Shown here one piece after another: positions 49,954 through 59,684 of a stretch of 64,000 bases of DNA. The notes under the pieces were generated by a model. The model searched no databases and was not told where the DNA came from. It saw only the letters and a program-made list of their open reading frames with translations. The DNA comes from DSPP01 sp964607165 (GTDB lineage Bacteria > Zixibacteria > MSB-5A5 > DSPP01): contig CAZSIT010000008.1 in assembly GCA_964607165.1 (NCBI GenBank), positions 1 through 64,000 on the forward strand, written 5' to 3'. The first letter of the stretch is position 1; every line of letters begins with the position of its first letter. Both the position numbers and the translations under genes were made by a program.

Positions 49954-50960
49954 CCAACCCCTCGACTACGCTCGGGACAAGAAAAGACCAAGTTGAACTG
50001 GCGGATGAATTTTTAACGCTTTTGGGTGACCGTATCGGCGGAGGGATAGAGATTTCGGAGGCGGAGAAAAAGCTTTCTGTTTCGGAAGTGCAGCTTAATC
50101 ATTTGATAGAGTTGCTCGGGGGGTGGGGCTATAAAGTCAAGGAATCAGACGGGCGTTTGAATTTGACCGAAGTCGGCAATTTCGTCAACGATTTTGCCAT
50201 TCGGCATTATCTCAAAACGAAAGTCTTAGGTCAACGTATCCACAGCTACCAGTCCCTCGGTTCAACAAACAATACAGTCTGGAAACTCGCCGAAGAGGGG
50301 GCGCCGGAAGGAACATTGCTTGTGGCCGACCGTCAAACGGCTGGCCGGGGACGGATGGGGAGGAACTGGCATTCCCCACCACGCGTCGGACTTTGGTTTT
50401 CACTCGTTTTGCGGCCTGAAATTGCACCCTCCCGGGCGCCGGGGCTTTCGCTTCTCTCGGCGCTGGCGCTTTCGCGCACAATTCAAAGCGTCTGCAAAAT
50501 CGAGGCGAAGATAAAATGGCCCAACGACTGTCAAATAGCCGGCAAAAAAACAGCCGGGATTTTGACCGAGCTTTCCTCCGAGTTGGATAGAGTCAACTTC
50601 GTCATCGTCGGCATCGGCTTAAACGTCAATCAAACCAAAAGCCACTTTCCCTCCGCTTTGAAGTCGAAAGCAACTTCTTTGTTTATCGAAACTCATAAAA
50701 AATGGCACCGGGCGGAATTGCTGGCCTCTTACCTGCAAGAATTTGAAGGAGTGTACATTCAATTCAAGAAAGAAGGGATCAGGCCCTTTATCCGCGAAAT
50801 CGAAAGACGAATGGCGCTCTTGGGCCAGCGCATCAAACTATCGGTCGGGAAAGAGACGGTTACCGGAAAAGCCGCCGGCCTGGACTCCGACGGCGCGTTG
50901 CTTTTAGAGACCCGCTCCGGAATCCATCGCGCAATCTCCGGCGAAGTTTCGGTTTTATAG
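49950..50960 (+). CDS. birA: Biotin-[acetyl-CoA-carboxylase] ligase/repressor
   Basis: 336 residues. An N-terminal winged helix of about 75 residues (ISEAEKKLSVSEVQLNHLIE) precedes a biotin-ligase domain with GRGRMGRNWHSP, KIKWPND and GIGLNVNQ. It activates biotin, transfers it to the carrier protein and may repress biotin genes. The first 13 codons after the ATG at 49950 are read from a dispersed repeat (cctcgactacgctcgggac). Confidence 0.93.
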   Translation: MTNPSTTLGTRKDQVELADEFLTLLGDRIGGGIEISEAEKKLSVSEVQLNHLIELLGGWGYKVKESDGRLNLTEVGNFVNDFAIRHYLKTKVLGQRIHSYQSLGSTNNTVWKLAEEGAPEGTLLVADRQTAGRGRMGRNWHSPPRVGLWFSLVLRPEIAPSRAPGLSLLSALALSRTIQSVCKIEAKIKWPNDCQIAGKKTAGILTELSSELDRVNFVIVGIGLNVNQTKSHFPSALKSKATSLFIETHKKWHRAELLASYLQEFEGVYIQFKKEGIRPFIREIERRMALLGQRIKLSVGKETVTGKAAGLDSDGALLLETRSGIHRAISGEVSVL

Positions 50961-50986
50961 GTTTTTTGGGTTTAGGAAATGTTTTG

Positions 50987-51071
50987 GGTAGCGGAAACCT
51001 TTAGGTTTCCATTTCCCACTTCAAGCAGAATGTTCACGTTAAAAAATGGAGGTCTGAAGACCTCCGCTACC
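50987..51071. repeat. Double-hairpin repeat of the gtagcgg family with 37-nt insertion
   Basis: ggtagc (50987-50992) pairs with gctacc (51066-51071), enclosing ggaaacc-ttta-ggtttcc and ggaggtc-tgaa-gacctcc with 37 nt between. It is related to 40141-40191. Confidence 0.8.
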
Positions 51072-51143
51072 AATAATAATTTTGGGGAATTTAGCCGCTA
51101 GAGTTGTGAGGGAGTTCCGCTCCCGAACCATTCCCAACACGAC

Positions 51144-53966
51144 TTAATCGCTCAAAACCTTGCGCAAAAACTGGCCGGTATAAGATTGGCGCGCAGAAGC
51201 AACTTCTTCCGGTGTTCCGGTGGCAATAACCTTCCCACCGGCATCTCCACCTTCCGGCCCTAAATCAATGATATAATCGGCAGTTTTTATCACGTCCAAG
51301 TTGTGCTCGATAACGACCACCGTATTGCCCCGGTCAACCAGTTCGTTTAAAACGCCGAGGAGCATTTTAATATCCTCGAAATGCAGGCCGGTGGTGGGTT
51401 CGTCAAGAATGTAGAAGGTGTTTCCGGTCGCGGTCTTGGAAAGCTCGGTCGATAATTTCACGCGCTGGGCTTCGCCGCCGGAAAGAGTGGTGGCCTGCTG
51501 GCCCAGATGAATGTATCCCAACCCCACGTCCGACAAGGTCTGCAGCTTTTTCCGTATTCTTGGAATATTCTCAAAAAACTCCAGCGCCTCGGCCACGGTC
51601 ATATCCAGAACCTCGGCAATCGATTTCCCCTTATATTTCACCTCGAGTGTTTCGCGGTTGTAGCGTGCCCCTTTGCAGACCTCGCAAGGGACGTAAACGT
51701 CCGGCAGAAAGTGCATCTCGATTTTGATAATGCCGTCTCCCTCGCAGGCCTCGCAGCGTCCGCCCGATACATTAAAGGAGAACCTTCCCGGTGCATACCC
51801 CCGCATCTTGGCTTCCGGTAGTTGAGCAAACAAATCACGAACATAGGTGAAAACGCCGGTATATGTGGCTGGGTTGGAGCGGGGAGTGCGGCCGATAGGG
51901 GACTGGTCAATGTCAATCACCTTGTCGATTCTGGAAAGCCCTTCGATTTTTTCGTAGGGAAGGGGTGCCGTTTTGGAGCTGTAAAATTCCTGCGATAAAA
52001 TTCGATAAAGCGTTTCGTTCACCAGCGTAGATTTGCCCGAGCCGGAAACGCCGGTTACAGAGATGAACACTCCAAGAGGAAACATTACGTCAATTTTTTT
52101 CAGATTGTTGCCGGAAGCGCCAAAAAGATAGACAGATTCTTCCCGCCCCTTGCGCCTTCTGGGCGGGATAGGGATAAAACGCTTGCCGGAAAGATACTGC
52201 CCGGTTATCGAGCGGCCATTTTTGGCGATATTAGCCGGCGGCCCTTGCGCTACTATTTCTCCGCCTTGTTTTCCCGCTCCCGGCCCTAAATCGATTACCC
52301 AATCCGCCGTTTCAATCGTCTCCCGGTCGTGCTCTACCACGATGACGGTGTTGCCGATGTCGCGCAAATCGGTCAACGTGCGCAGCAATTTTTTGTTGTC
52401 GCGCTGGTGTAAGCCGATGGAGGGCTCATCCAGAATGTAGAGCACCCCCATCAACCGCGAGCCGATTTGGGTGGCCAGCCGAATTCTTTGGGCTTCCCCG
52501 CCGGATAGGGTGGAGGCGGCCCGGTCGAGGGTTATATAATCCAGTCCAACGTTGACCAGAAAAGTGAGCCGTTCGCGGATTTCCTTGATAATCTGCTTGG
52601 CAATCACCTGCTCTTTTTTGGAAAGGGTAAGCTCGTTAAAAAACTCCATCGCCGCTTTGACTGAAAGGCCAGTGACGTCTCGAATCGAAAGGTCGGCGAT
52701 TTTTACCGAAAGCGCTTCCTTTTTCAGCCGCGCCCCTTCGCATTTGGGGCAGGGGCGCACGGCCATAAACTGCTCAATCCAATTCCGCACCCCCTCCGAT
52801 TCGGTCTGGCGGTAGCGCCGCACCAGCTGCGGGATTATCCCCTCGAATTTCGAGAGGTATTCCCCTTTTCCTCTGCCTTCGGAATGCTCGTACTGAAATT
52901 TCATCTCCGTGTCGCCGGAGCCGTACAACAGCATCTTTTTTACTTCTTCCGGATATTTCTCGAACGATGTGTTGCCGTTCAGCTTGTGATGCTCCAGCAC
53001 CCCCCGAATCATAAACTGAAACCAGCCGCCCAGATTGATTCCCCAGGGAGCAATCGCTCCGGTGTTAATCGTCCGCTTCGGGTCGGGCACCACCAAATCC
53101 GGGTCGATTTCCATCTTCGACCCCAGCCCGTCGCACTCCGGACAGGCACCAAAGGGGGAGTTGAACGAAAACAGCCGCGGCGAAGGCTCTTCGTACGAGA
53201 GCCCGCAATGAACACAAGCGTAATTCTGTGAAAAAAGATGATCCTCTTTCCCCACTTCGTTGACAACTACCACGCCGGAGCCCAACTTCAAGGCCGTCTC
53301 CAGCGAATCAGCCAATCTTTTCTGAATTTTTGATTCGACAACCAAGCGGTCAACCACAATCTCAACCGAATGCTTTTTCTTTTTGTCTAAATTTATTTCA
53401 CTCCCCAGTTCCACTACTTTCCCATCCACCCGCGCGCGCACAAAACCTTTCCGCTTCGCTTCCTCCAAAACTTCTTTATGCTCTCCCTTACGTCCGGAAA
53501 CCAAAGGCGCCAGAATCTGAATTTTAGCCCCCTTGGAAAACTCCAGCACCCTATCCACAATCTGCTCGGTCGCCTGTTTGGAAATTTTCCGTCCGCATTT
53601 ATAGCAGTGCGGAATGCCAACCCGCGCAAAAAAGAGCCGCAAATAATCGTAAATCTCGGTCACCGTCCCGACCGTGGAGCGGGGGTTTTTGGCCGAGCTT
53701 CGCTGCTCAATCGAAATGGCCGGCGAAAGCCCGTCGATTAAATCCACGTCCGGCTTTTCCATCAGCCCCAAAAACTGGCGGGCGTAGGCGGAAAGCGATT
53801 CCACATAGCGTCTCTGCCCTTCGGCATAGATGGTGTCAAAGGCCAAGGACGACTTCCCCGACCCCGATAAGCCCGTGATTACCACTAACTTATCGCGGGG
53901 TATTTCCAGCGATATGTTTTTTAGATTATGCTCTCTCGCTCCCTGAATTCTGATTACATCTGGCAT
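51144..53966 (-). CDS. uvrA: Excinuclease ABC subunit A
   Basis: 940 residues, normal length. Two ABC ATPase halves: Walker A GLSGSGKSSLAFDTI and GVSGSGKSTLVNE; signatures LSGGEAQRIRLA and LSGGEAQRVKLS. Zinc modules are CVHCG...CPEC and CEACEGDG...CEVCKG. UvrA with UvrB scans DNA for bulky lesions. It is divergent from the OLD nuclease gene. Confidence 0.98.
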   Translation of the reverse strand: MPDVIRIQGAREHNLKNISLEIPRDKLVVITGLSGSGKSSLAFDTIYAEGQRRYVESLSAYARQFLGLMEKPDVDLIDGLSPAISIEQRSSAKNPRSTVGTVTEIYDYLRLFFARVGIPHCYKCGRKISKQATEQIVDRVLEFSKGAKIQILAPLVSGRKGEHKEVLEEAKRKGFVRARVDGKVVELGSEINLDKKKKHSVEIVVDRLVVESKIQKRLADSLETALKLGSGVVVVNEVGKEDHLFSQNYACVHCGLSYEEPSPRLFSFNSPFGACPECDGLGSKMEIDPDLVVPDPKRTINTGAIAPWGINLGGWFQFMIRGVLEHHKLNGNTSFEKYPEEVKKMLLYGSGDTEMKFQYEHSEGRGKGEYLSKFEGIIPQLVRRYRQTESEGVRNWIEQFMAVRPCPKCEGARLKKEALSVKIADLSIRDVTGLSVKAAMEFFNELTLSKKEQVIAKQIIKEIRERLTFLVNVGLDYITLDRAASTLSGGEAQRIRLATQIGSRLMGVLYILDEPSIGLHQRDNKKLLRTLTDLRDIGNTVIVVEHDRETIETADWVIDLGPGAGKQGGEIVAQGPPANIAKNGRSITGQYLSGKRFIPIPPRRRKGREESVYLFGASGNNLKKIDVMFPLGVFISVTGVSGSGKSTLVNETLYRILSQEFYSSKTAPLPYEKIEGLSRIDKVIDIDQSPIGRTPRSNPATYTGVFTYVRDLFAQLPEAKMRGYAPGRFSFNVSGGRCEACEGDGIIKIEMHFLPDVYVPCEVCKGARYNRETLEVKYKGKSIAEVLDMTVAEALEFFENIPRIRKKLQTLSDVGLGYIHLGQQATTLSGGEAQRVKLSTELSKTATGNTFYILDEPTTGLHFEDIKMLLGVLNELVDRGNTVVVIEHNLDVIKTADYIIDLGPEGGDAGGKVIATGTPEEVASARQSYTGQFLRKVLSD

Positions 53967-54208
53967 TTAGCTCCTTCTTAACCCAATATTTTTGCCCAAA
54001 AAGGCAAGCCCGTATAATACCAAAATTTCAGGGGAGAGGCAATTACTATTTGGTGGGGGTGGTTGAGTTGACCTCGGTAATGCTCTCGTTTATCTTGACC
54101 ACGATGGTAAAGAATTGTGGGGAGGGCGTCCAGAAATACTCCCCTTTGAAATCTGAAGAGGAGCAGTATCCTCGGAGCCGCAGAGCAAGTAAAATAGGAG
54201 CATAAAAA

Positions 54209-56143
54209 ATGACAAAAATGCTGCACCAGATTACCATAAAAGATTTTAGGTCATTTGAAGATGGATGGATTGATTTTGAAGATGTTACTTGTGTCGTTGG
54301 TCCTAACGAAAGCGGTAAAACAAACTTGCTTGACGCAGTTAATATGATTCTGCTGGCTCCGGAGAAAGACACAACAGATAAAAGGTATATGCAACAATCT
54401 GACACTCGAAAAAACTCTGAAAGCTTTAAGTTTAACAGGCCTCCACAGATTGAATTTAAAATCGCAGCCCATCTTATAAAAGATGAACGCCTTCACAAAC
54501 ATCTTAAGGTTGAATCGAGTTCGCTTCTAACTCTTATTAGAAAAGGAAACACCAATTTTATTGGAGAGAAACCATCTGTAGTGGAGGATAGGAGTATATT
54601 GAATAATCTCACTGAGGAAAAGCTTGAAATAAAGAACGAAAAAAAGGCTTCAACATTGTCAATTCCATCCATGGATTGGCTTATGATTACGAAAGAGGAA
54701 GAAAAAGAAATAACGGATAAGATTGCGAACCTGGTTTCTGAAAAAAAGATGGAACTTTATGAAATGGAAGAAGAGCTCGAGAGTTTTTTAGCGGAACGAT
54801 GCTTAGAAGAGGTTAATGAAAATCTAAAAGTATTTTTCTGGGGGTTTGATAGAAAAAAGTATGGCCTTCCTGATATCGTTAACATATCCGAATTTTTGGA
54901 GAAACCCGAGGATAGGCTGGCGGTGCTGTCAGTGTTTCGCTTAGCTGGGTATGAGGATAATGCAATACCAAGAATTTTTGAGGAGAAAACAGAGACCGAT
55001 TTTGAGAATATTTTTAACGGCATATCAGATTCCGTAACTCAACAAATCAGGAAGGCTTGGCCACCAAACCCAAACATTGAACTGCGGCTCTCTTATAAAA
55101 AGGATCATCTACTTATCAATGTAAAGGAACCTGGATATTCGATTGAACCGCAGTATAGAAGTGAGGGTTTACAGTGGTTTTTGGCATTTCTCATAGGGAT
55201 GCTTGCTCAGGAAAAAGACCTGAAGGATCACATTGTTTTGGTCGATGAGCCCGGTCTCCACCTCCATCCCGGTGGACAAAAGGCGGTCTTAAGTAAGATT
55301 AACGAACTTTCGCAGAATAATCAGGTAATCTACACGACCCATTCACCTTTTATGGTTGACAAGAGGTTTGCTAAAAGGGTAAGGTTTTTGCTTAAGAATA
55401 CTGCTTCTGGTTATTCTCTTACAAAAGTTCAAAAGCCAACCAAAGATCAAATTTTGAGAGACCCGTTGTTACGCGTAGCTTTGGGTTATACTGTAACGGA
55501 TTTGTCCTATCTTGGCGATCTAAATTTACTTGTTGAAGGTTATTTTGATAAGAAGGTAATGGAGTTATTAGTTGATTACTACTTAAAGAATTCTAAGATC
55601 GAAGAGACTCTTGATCTTAATAATATGGGATTAATCAACTGTTCAGGCGCCGGGGAAATTGCTAAACACGCCACGTTATATAAAAATGCAGGATTAGCGT
55701 GTTTAAGCTTGTATGATTCCGACCAAGCTGGTAGCTCTGCAAAAGACGCAAATTTGAGAAAAAATGTCCAGGCTAAGGAGGAAATAATATCAATTGCGCA
55801 AATCGGTTCGGATTTTGAAACAATAGAGGACCTCTTGCCAGAGAAAGTTTTCAAAGATTCGGTTTTGAAATATTTTGCTGATGAAATTAAAACTGAAAAG
55901 GTTAACTATGCAGTTCCAAGGACCAAAACGATGGACTCTCTTATTGCCCAGCGAATTAAAGAAAAACATTCCGGATTAGAACAAAGAGGTTTAAAAAATC
56001 AAATTAAAAGAGAATTCGAGGGTTACATGCTTGAAGAACTAGAATTGTGTCTGAACACGATGAAACTGGAAGAAAATTCCCCTTTGGCTAGACTTCATTC
56101 AACAATAAGAGAATTGACAGCAAAAACTCAACAATATCCTTAA
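54209..56143 (+). CDS. OLD-family ATP-dependent endonuclease (AAA + TOPRIM)
   Basis: 644 residues. An SMC-like ATPase half has Walker A VGPNESGKTNLLDAV, signature YRSEGLQWFLAF, Walker B LVDEPGLHLHPGGQ and H-loop YTTHSPF. From about residue 440 a TOPRIM nuclease domain follows, with LLVEGYFDKKVMELL (Glu) and LYDSDQAG (Asp-x-Asp). OLD proteins act in phage exclusion and systems such as Gabija. No UvrD-like GajB gene lies next to it, so this would be a stand-alone (class 1) member. AT-rich compared with its neighbours; ribosome site ggag before the ATG. Confidence 0.92.
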   Translation: MTKMLHQITIKDFRSFEDGWIDFEDVTCVVGPNESGKTNLLDAVNMILLAPEKDTTDKRYMQQSDTRKNSESFKFNRPPQIEFKIAAHLIKDERLHKHLKVESSSLLTLIRKGNTNFIGEKPSVVEDRSILNNLTEEKLEIKNEKKASTLSIPSMDWLMITKEEEKEITDKIANLVSEKKMELYEMEEELESFLAERCLEEVNENLKVFFWGFDRKKYGLPDIVNISEFLEKPEDRLAVLSVFRLAGYEDNAIPRIFEEKTETDFENIFNGISDSVTQQIRKAWPPNPNIELRLSYKKDHLLINVKEPGYSIEPQYRSEGLQWFLAFLIGMLAQEKDLKDHIVLVDEPGLHLHPGGQKAVLSKINELSQNNQVIYTTHSPFMVDKRFAKRVRFLLKNTASGYSLTKVQKPTKDQILRDPLLRVALGYTVTDLSYLGDLNLLVEGYFDKKVMELLVDYYLKNSKIEETLDLNNMGLINCSGAGEIAKHATLYKNAGLACLSLYDSDQAGSSAKDANLRKNVQAKEEIISIAQIGSDFETIEDLLPEKVFKDSVLKYFADEIKTEKVNYAVPRTKTMDSLIAQRIKEKHSGLEQRGLKNQIKREFEGYMLEELELCLNTMKLEENSPLARLHSTIRELTAKTQQYP

Positions 56144-56186
56144 GGGATTTACCTGTTAACTTGACTATAGATGAGCAAAAAAGCTC

Positions 56187-56966
56187 TCAATTGCGAACAC
56201 CAAGTCCCAAACTCCTCGGCACTTCCTTCCACACCCCCTGCACCAAAAGAAAATCCTTCAAAAACTCGGCCAGTTCTTTGACTGCCTTGGCTGAAACTTC
56301 CAGCTGGGCGGCGGCGGTGAAGTCGGACTGGGAGAGGGTTTCAAACAGCTTTTTTAACTCGGCGGAAACTTTCAAATACCGCTCATCTTCCCTGGCGCAA
56401 TCGCCACAAACCAGGCCGCCTTTTTCAGGGTGGAAGAGATAATCTTTCCGAAGGCGGTGAGCTTTGTCGAACCATTCTTTCTTCCCACACCGAAAACAGC
56501 TATCCAGATTAGGCCGGAAGCCCAAAATTGAAGCGCCAAAATAAACGAAAAACCAGAAAAGTTTGGGAGCATCGCCCGCCGGGGCTACTTCGAGATGCCG
56601 GAGAAGGCCGGTGAGAAGATGAAAATACGGGAGGTTCTGCTCCTGCCCTTTTATCCATTCTTCGGTCACCTCGCACCCCGCGGCGGCAAAGGAAAAAACT
56701 TCGGCCCGGTCGGCCAAACGGAGGTGCGATTTTAAAAGCGTCGCCTGCGAAAGCAAAAAAAGCTCGGTGGTGGTCTTATGATAGAAAATTAGTTCGCTTT
56801 CGGTGAATGTCTCGAGGGCCGAAAGAAATTTGCTTTTGGGAGCCAGAACCCCCTTGGCCAAAAGATGCAGCTTGCCAAAGTCAGCCGTGTAGGCCGAGAT
56901 TATTTTGGAACTATCGCCGAAGCGTCGGCCGCCTAAAATGACCGCGTTACTTTTGCAAAGGGGCAG
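56187..56966 (-). CDS. recO: DNA repair protein RecO; start codon non-canonical or disrupted
   Basis: RecO with the OB-fold N-terminus AVILGGRRFGDSSKIISAY followed by GKLHLLAKGVLAPKSKF, and a zinc site CFRCGKK...CGDC. The N-terminal strand is in frame but upstream of the first ATG, GTG or TTG (TTG at 56861), which would remove about 35 residues. Possible starts are a CTG at 56966, 5 nt after ggagg, or an ATT at 56939. It overlaps the upstream divIC-like gene. RecO mediates RecA loading with RecR. Confidence 0.8.
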   Translation of the reverse strand: MPLCKSNAVILGGRRFGDSSKIISAYTADFGKLHLLAKGVLAPKSKFLSALETFTESELIFYHKTTTELFLLSQATLLKSHLRLADRAEVFSFAAAGCEVTEEWIKGQEQNLPYFHLLTGLLRHLEVAPAGDAPKLFWFFVYFGASILGFRPNLDSCFRCGKKEWFDKAHRLRKDYLFHPEKGGLVCGDCAREDERYLKVSAELKKLFETLSQSDFTAAAQLEVSAKAVKELAEFLKDFLLVQGVWKEVPRSLGLGVRN

Positions 56967-57327
56967 AGGCCCCTCCGACAGAATCTTTGGGCGGAATAAT
57001 CTTGTATAAAATCTCCCCCTCTTTCACCAGACTCAACTTTTCACGGGCGATTTTTTCCACCAAAGCCGGATTTCTCGCCAGCTCCCGCTTCTTCCACTCC
57101 AAATCGGCCTCCACCGCCATCAAATAGCGGTTTTCACGAATCAAACTCTCCCGCTTTTCATAGAGCGAAATAATCCGCAGAAAGCCGAAATTGCCGGTGG
57201 CAAAAAGATAGACAACAACAATTGAGCCGGCCATCCATAAAAAAAGCTTGAGCGATTTTTGCAAACCTAACGCCCGCGAGCGAATCTTCGAGAAAAATGA
57301 ATCCTGCCTGGCCGTTGACCTAAACAT
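56947..57327 (-). CDS. Septum formation initiator (FtsB/DivIC family)
   Basis: 126 residues: one membrane segment (LFLWMAGSIVVVYLFATGNFGF), then a coiled coil (LIRENRYLMAVEADLEWKKREL) and the ending IAREKLSLVKEGEILYKI, which is the FtsB/DivIC signature. It acts in divisome assembly. ATG at 57327 with gggaga upstream overlaps the end of the enolase gene; the usual eno-ftsB order is kept. Confidence 0.92.
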   Translation of the reverse strand: MFRSTARQDSFFSKIRSRALGLQKSLKLFLWMAGSIVVVYLFATGNFGFLRIISLYEKRESLIRENRYLMAVEADLEWKKRELARNPALVEKIAREKLSLVKEGEILYKIIPPKDSVGGASAPLQK

Positions 57328-58627
57328 TTCTCCCTTTTTGGAACTTTTCCAAAATCTTCGGCCCGGCATAGACCGCCTGACTGCCCAATTCATCCTCGAT
57401 GGCCATAAGCCGATTATATTTGGCCACCCGCTCCCCGCGGCAGGGCGCGCCGGTCTTAATCTGACCGGTTTCCCAGCCGACCGCCAAATCGGCAATGTAA
57501 GTATCGTCCGTTTCGCCGGAGCGGTGTGACATTACCGATGCATAGCCCGCCTCTTTGGCCATCTGCACCGTCTCATACGTCTCGGTCAAAGTCCCAATCT
57601 GGTTCGGCTTGATTAAAATGGCGTTGGCGGTTTTGCGTTGGATGCCGAGCGAAAAACGTTTCGGATTGGTGACGAATAGGTCATCGCCGACCAACTGCAC
57701 TTTTTTACCCAGCCGCTCGGTCAAAAGCTTCCAGCCATCCCAATCATCTTCCGCCAGCCCGTCCTCGATGGAATAAATCGGATAACTTTTGCACAGGTCA
57801 ACATAATACGCCACCATCTCTTCCGGCGAAAGCTCCTTCTTCTCCCCTTTCAAAACATAGCGATTCTTACCGGCATCAAAAAATTCGGAAGCGGCAGGAT
57901 CGAGGGCAAAAAGAACTTCTTCTCCCAAGGCAAAACCAGCTTTTTTGACCGCTTCAGAGATCAAATCGAGCGCTTCACGGTTGGATTTGAGGTTGGGGGC
58001 GAATCCCCCCTCATCTCCCACGCCGGTGGAAAGATTCTTTTCCTTTAGCACCGATTTCAAAGCCCAGAAAACTTCCGAACCCATCCGCAGTGCTTCTTTG
58101 AAGTTTGTTGCTCCCGCCGGAGCGACCATAAACTCCTGCAAATCGACGTTGGAATCGGCATGCTTGCCTCCATTCAGAATATTCAGCATCGGCACAGGAA
58201 GGAGGGAGGCGTAAACCCCGCCAACGAATTGATAAAGCGGCAGCATCAACGTCCGGGCCGCCAGCCGGGCGCAAACAAGGGAGACCCCCAAAATGGCATT
58301 GGCTCCCAGCTTCTGTTTGTTTTCGGAACCATCCAGCCCGCAGAAAAACTTATCCACTTCGGTCTGATTCAGTAAATCTAAATTGGCCTGCATCAGCGCA
58401 GGAGCAATCACCCGCTCCACGTTTTCAATCGCCTTTTTGACACCCATCCCGCGGTAGCGTTTGGGGTCACGGTCGCGCAGTTCCACTGCTTCATAACTGC
58501 CGGTGGAAGCGCCGGAAGGAACGGAAGCGGTGGCCATGTAGCCATCGGTGGTGCCGCCCATTACCACAATAGTAGGATTGCCCCGGGAATCTAAAATTTC
58601 GCGCGCTTTCAAAAACGCCAGTTCCAC
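57320..58627 (-). CDS. eno: Enolase
   Basis: About 435 residues. AREILDSRGNPT opens the mature enzyme; SGASTGSYEAVELRD, GANAILGVSL, SIEDGLAEDDWDGW and SHRSGETDDT are the classical enolase segments including the catalytic Lys, Glu and His regions. It converts 2-phosphoglycerate to phosphoenolpyruvate. The GTG at 58627 gives the usual N-terminus; the frame extends to an ATG at 58705 that lies in a palindromic repeat and is unlikely to be used. Confidence 0.95.
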   Translation of the reverse strand: MELAFLKAREILDSRGNPTIVVMGGTTDGYMATASVPSGASTGSYEAVELRDRDPKRYRGMGVKKAIENVERVIAPALMQANLDLLNQTEVDKFFCGLDGSENKQKLGANAILGVSLVCARLAARTLMLPLYQFVGGVYASLLPVPMLNILNGGKHADSNVDLQEFMVAPAGATNFKEALRMGSEVFWALKSVLKEKNLSTGVGDEGGFAPNLKSNREALDLISEAVKKAGFALGEEVLFALDPAASEFFDAGKNRYVLKGEKKELSPEEMVAYYVDLCKSYPIYSIEDGLAEDDWDGWKLLTERLGKKVQLVGDDLFVTNPKRFSLGIQRKTANAILIKPNQIGTLTETYETVQMAKEAGYASVMSHRSGETDDTYIADLAVGWETGQIKTGAPCRGERVAKYNRLMAIEDELGSQAVYAGPKILEKFQKGRNV

Positions 58628-58838
58628 CGCCGCAGAAAGTAAGCCAAAAAAATTTTTCAGCAAGAGGTTTTTATCCAATCCTTGTTTTTTGTAGGGGCGA
58701 TTCATGAATCGCCCGTTCCCTCTCCATCATATGGAGAGGGAAAAGAGGGGTGAGGCCGTACGGGCGAACCTCGCTCGTCCCGAGCCAAGTCGAGGGATGT
58801 TCGCCCGTTCTTCTTTTTCATATATTGCCGCTGTTCCT
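58628..58838. repeat. Intergenic region with palindromic and dispersed repeats
   Basis: Between the divergent eno and pcm genes. A perfect 20-base palindrome gggcgattcatgaatcgccc (58695-58714) preceded by gtag, an imperfect hairpin around tctccatcatatggagag, and a dispersed unit ctcgtcccgagccaagtcga (around 58776). No gene seen. Confidence 0.75.
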
Positions 58839-59468
58839 ATGGATCCCTTCGAAAAAATCCGCATCAAAATGGTCGCCGAGCAAATCGAAGCACGCGGCGT
58901 CAAAGACCTGCGCGTTCTGGCGGCGATGCGCAAAGTCCCCCGCCATCTTTTCGTCCCTCCGGAAGAAAAGGGCGAAGCCTACATTGATGACCCCTTGCCA
59001 ATTGGTTTAGAGCAGACCATTTCCCAACCCTTCATTGTCGCCGTGATGAGCGAACTTTTGGCGCTTAAACCGAAAGACCGGGTTTTAGAAATCGGCACCG
59101 GTTCCGGCTATCAAACCGCAATTTTGGCCGAGTTGGTGTCCGAGGTTTACTCACTCGAAATAATCCCGGAGCTGGCCGAGCGGGCGGCGGATTTGCTCAC
59201 CTCTCTCGGCTATACCAACGTCTGGATAAAAGCTTCGGATGGCTACGAGGGCTGGGTGGAGCTGTTGCCTTTCGACGCCATAATCGTTACCGCCTGCGCC
59301 CTCGAATTGCCTCCCCCGCTTTTGACGCAATTGAAAATGGCAGGGCGGTTGGTAGCTCCCCTGGGAACTTCCCAGGAACAGTACCTTTATCTTTTCATCA
59401 AAACCGAAGAAGGAATAGTCAAAAAAAAGAGCGTCCCGGTCCGCTTCGTCCCTTTAACCCGCCGGTAG
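58839..59468 (+). CDS. pcm: Protein-L-isoaspartate O-methyltransferase
   Basis: 209 residues: RHLFVPPEEKGEAYIDDPLP, ISQPFIVAVMSELL and the SAM site VLEIGTGSGYQTAILAEL are diagnostic. It repairs isoaspartyl residues in damaged proteins using SAM. The ATG at 58839 begins the conserved part; upstream in-frame sequence is repeat. It is monocistronic and divergent from eno. Confidence 0.94.
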   Translation: MDPFEKIRIKMVAEQIEARGVKDLRVLAAMRKVPRHLFVPPEEKGEAYIDDPLPIGLEQTISQPFIVAVMSELLALKPKDRVLEIGTGSGYQTAILAELVSEVYSLEIIPELAERAADLLTSLGYTNVWIKASDGYEGWVELLPFDAIIVTACALELPPPLLTQLKMAGRLVAPLGTSQEQYLYLFIKTEEGIVKKKSVPVRFVPLTRR

Positions 59469-59684
59469 GAAGGCTAATCCTTTATATCAACTCACCAATT
59501 CCCTTTTTTCTTTTTGTTTCTGTAGGGGCGATTCACGAATCGCCCTCCCTTATTGGAATGGGAAAAGAGGGCCTTCCTAACTTTCCCTCCCCTTGAGGGG
59601 AGGGATTAAAGGAGGGGTCAACAGGGTCAATCCTTGCTTTTCCGGCTAAAATGTATTATTTTTATTTTTCTGAAGGGAGTTAAA
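59469..59684. repeat. Intergenic region with palindromic repeats
   Basis: No gene. Contains gggcgattc-ac-gaatcgccc (59526-59545) preceded by gtag, as at 58695, and the complementary pair ccctccccttgaggggaggg near 59590. Confidence 0.65.

Noticed and set aside
54046..54405. 119-codon minus-strand frame upstream of the OLD gene
   Set aside because: Its first half is antisense to the OLD gene; only the last 45 codons are intergenic and match no family. Possibly debris.
54209..56143. Complete Gabija system
   Set aside because: No UvrD/GajB-like helicase gene on either side.
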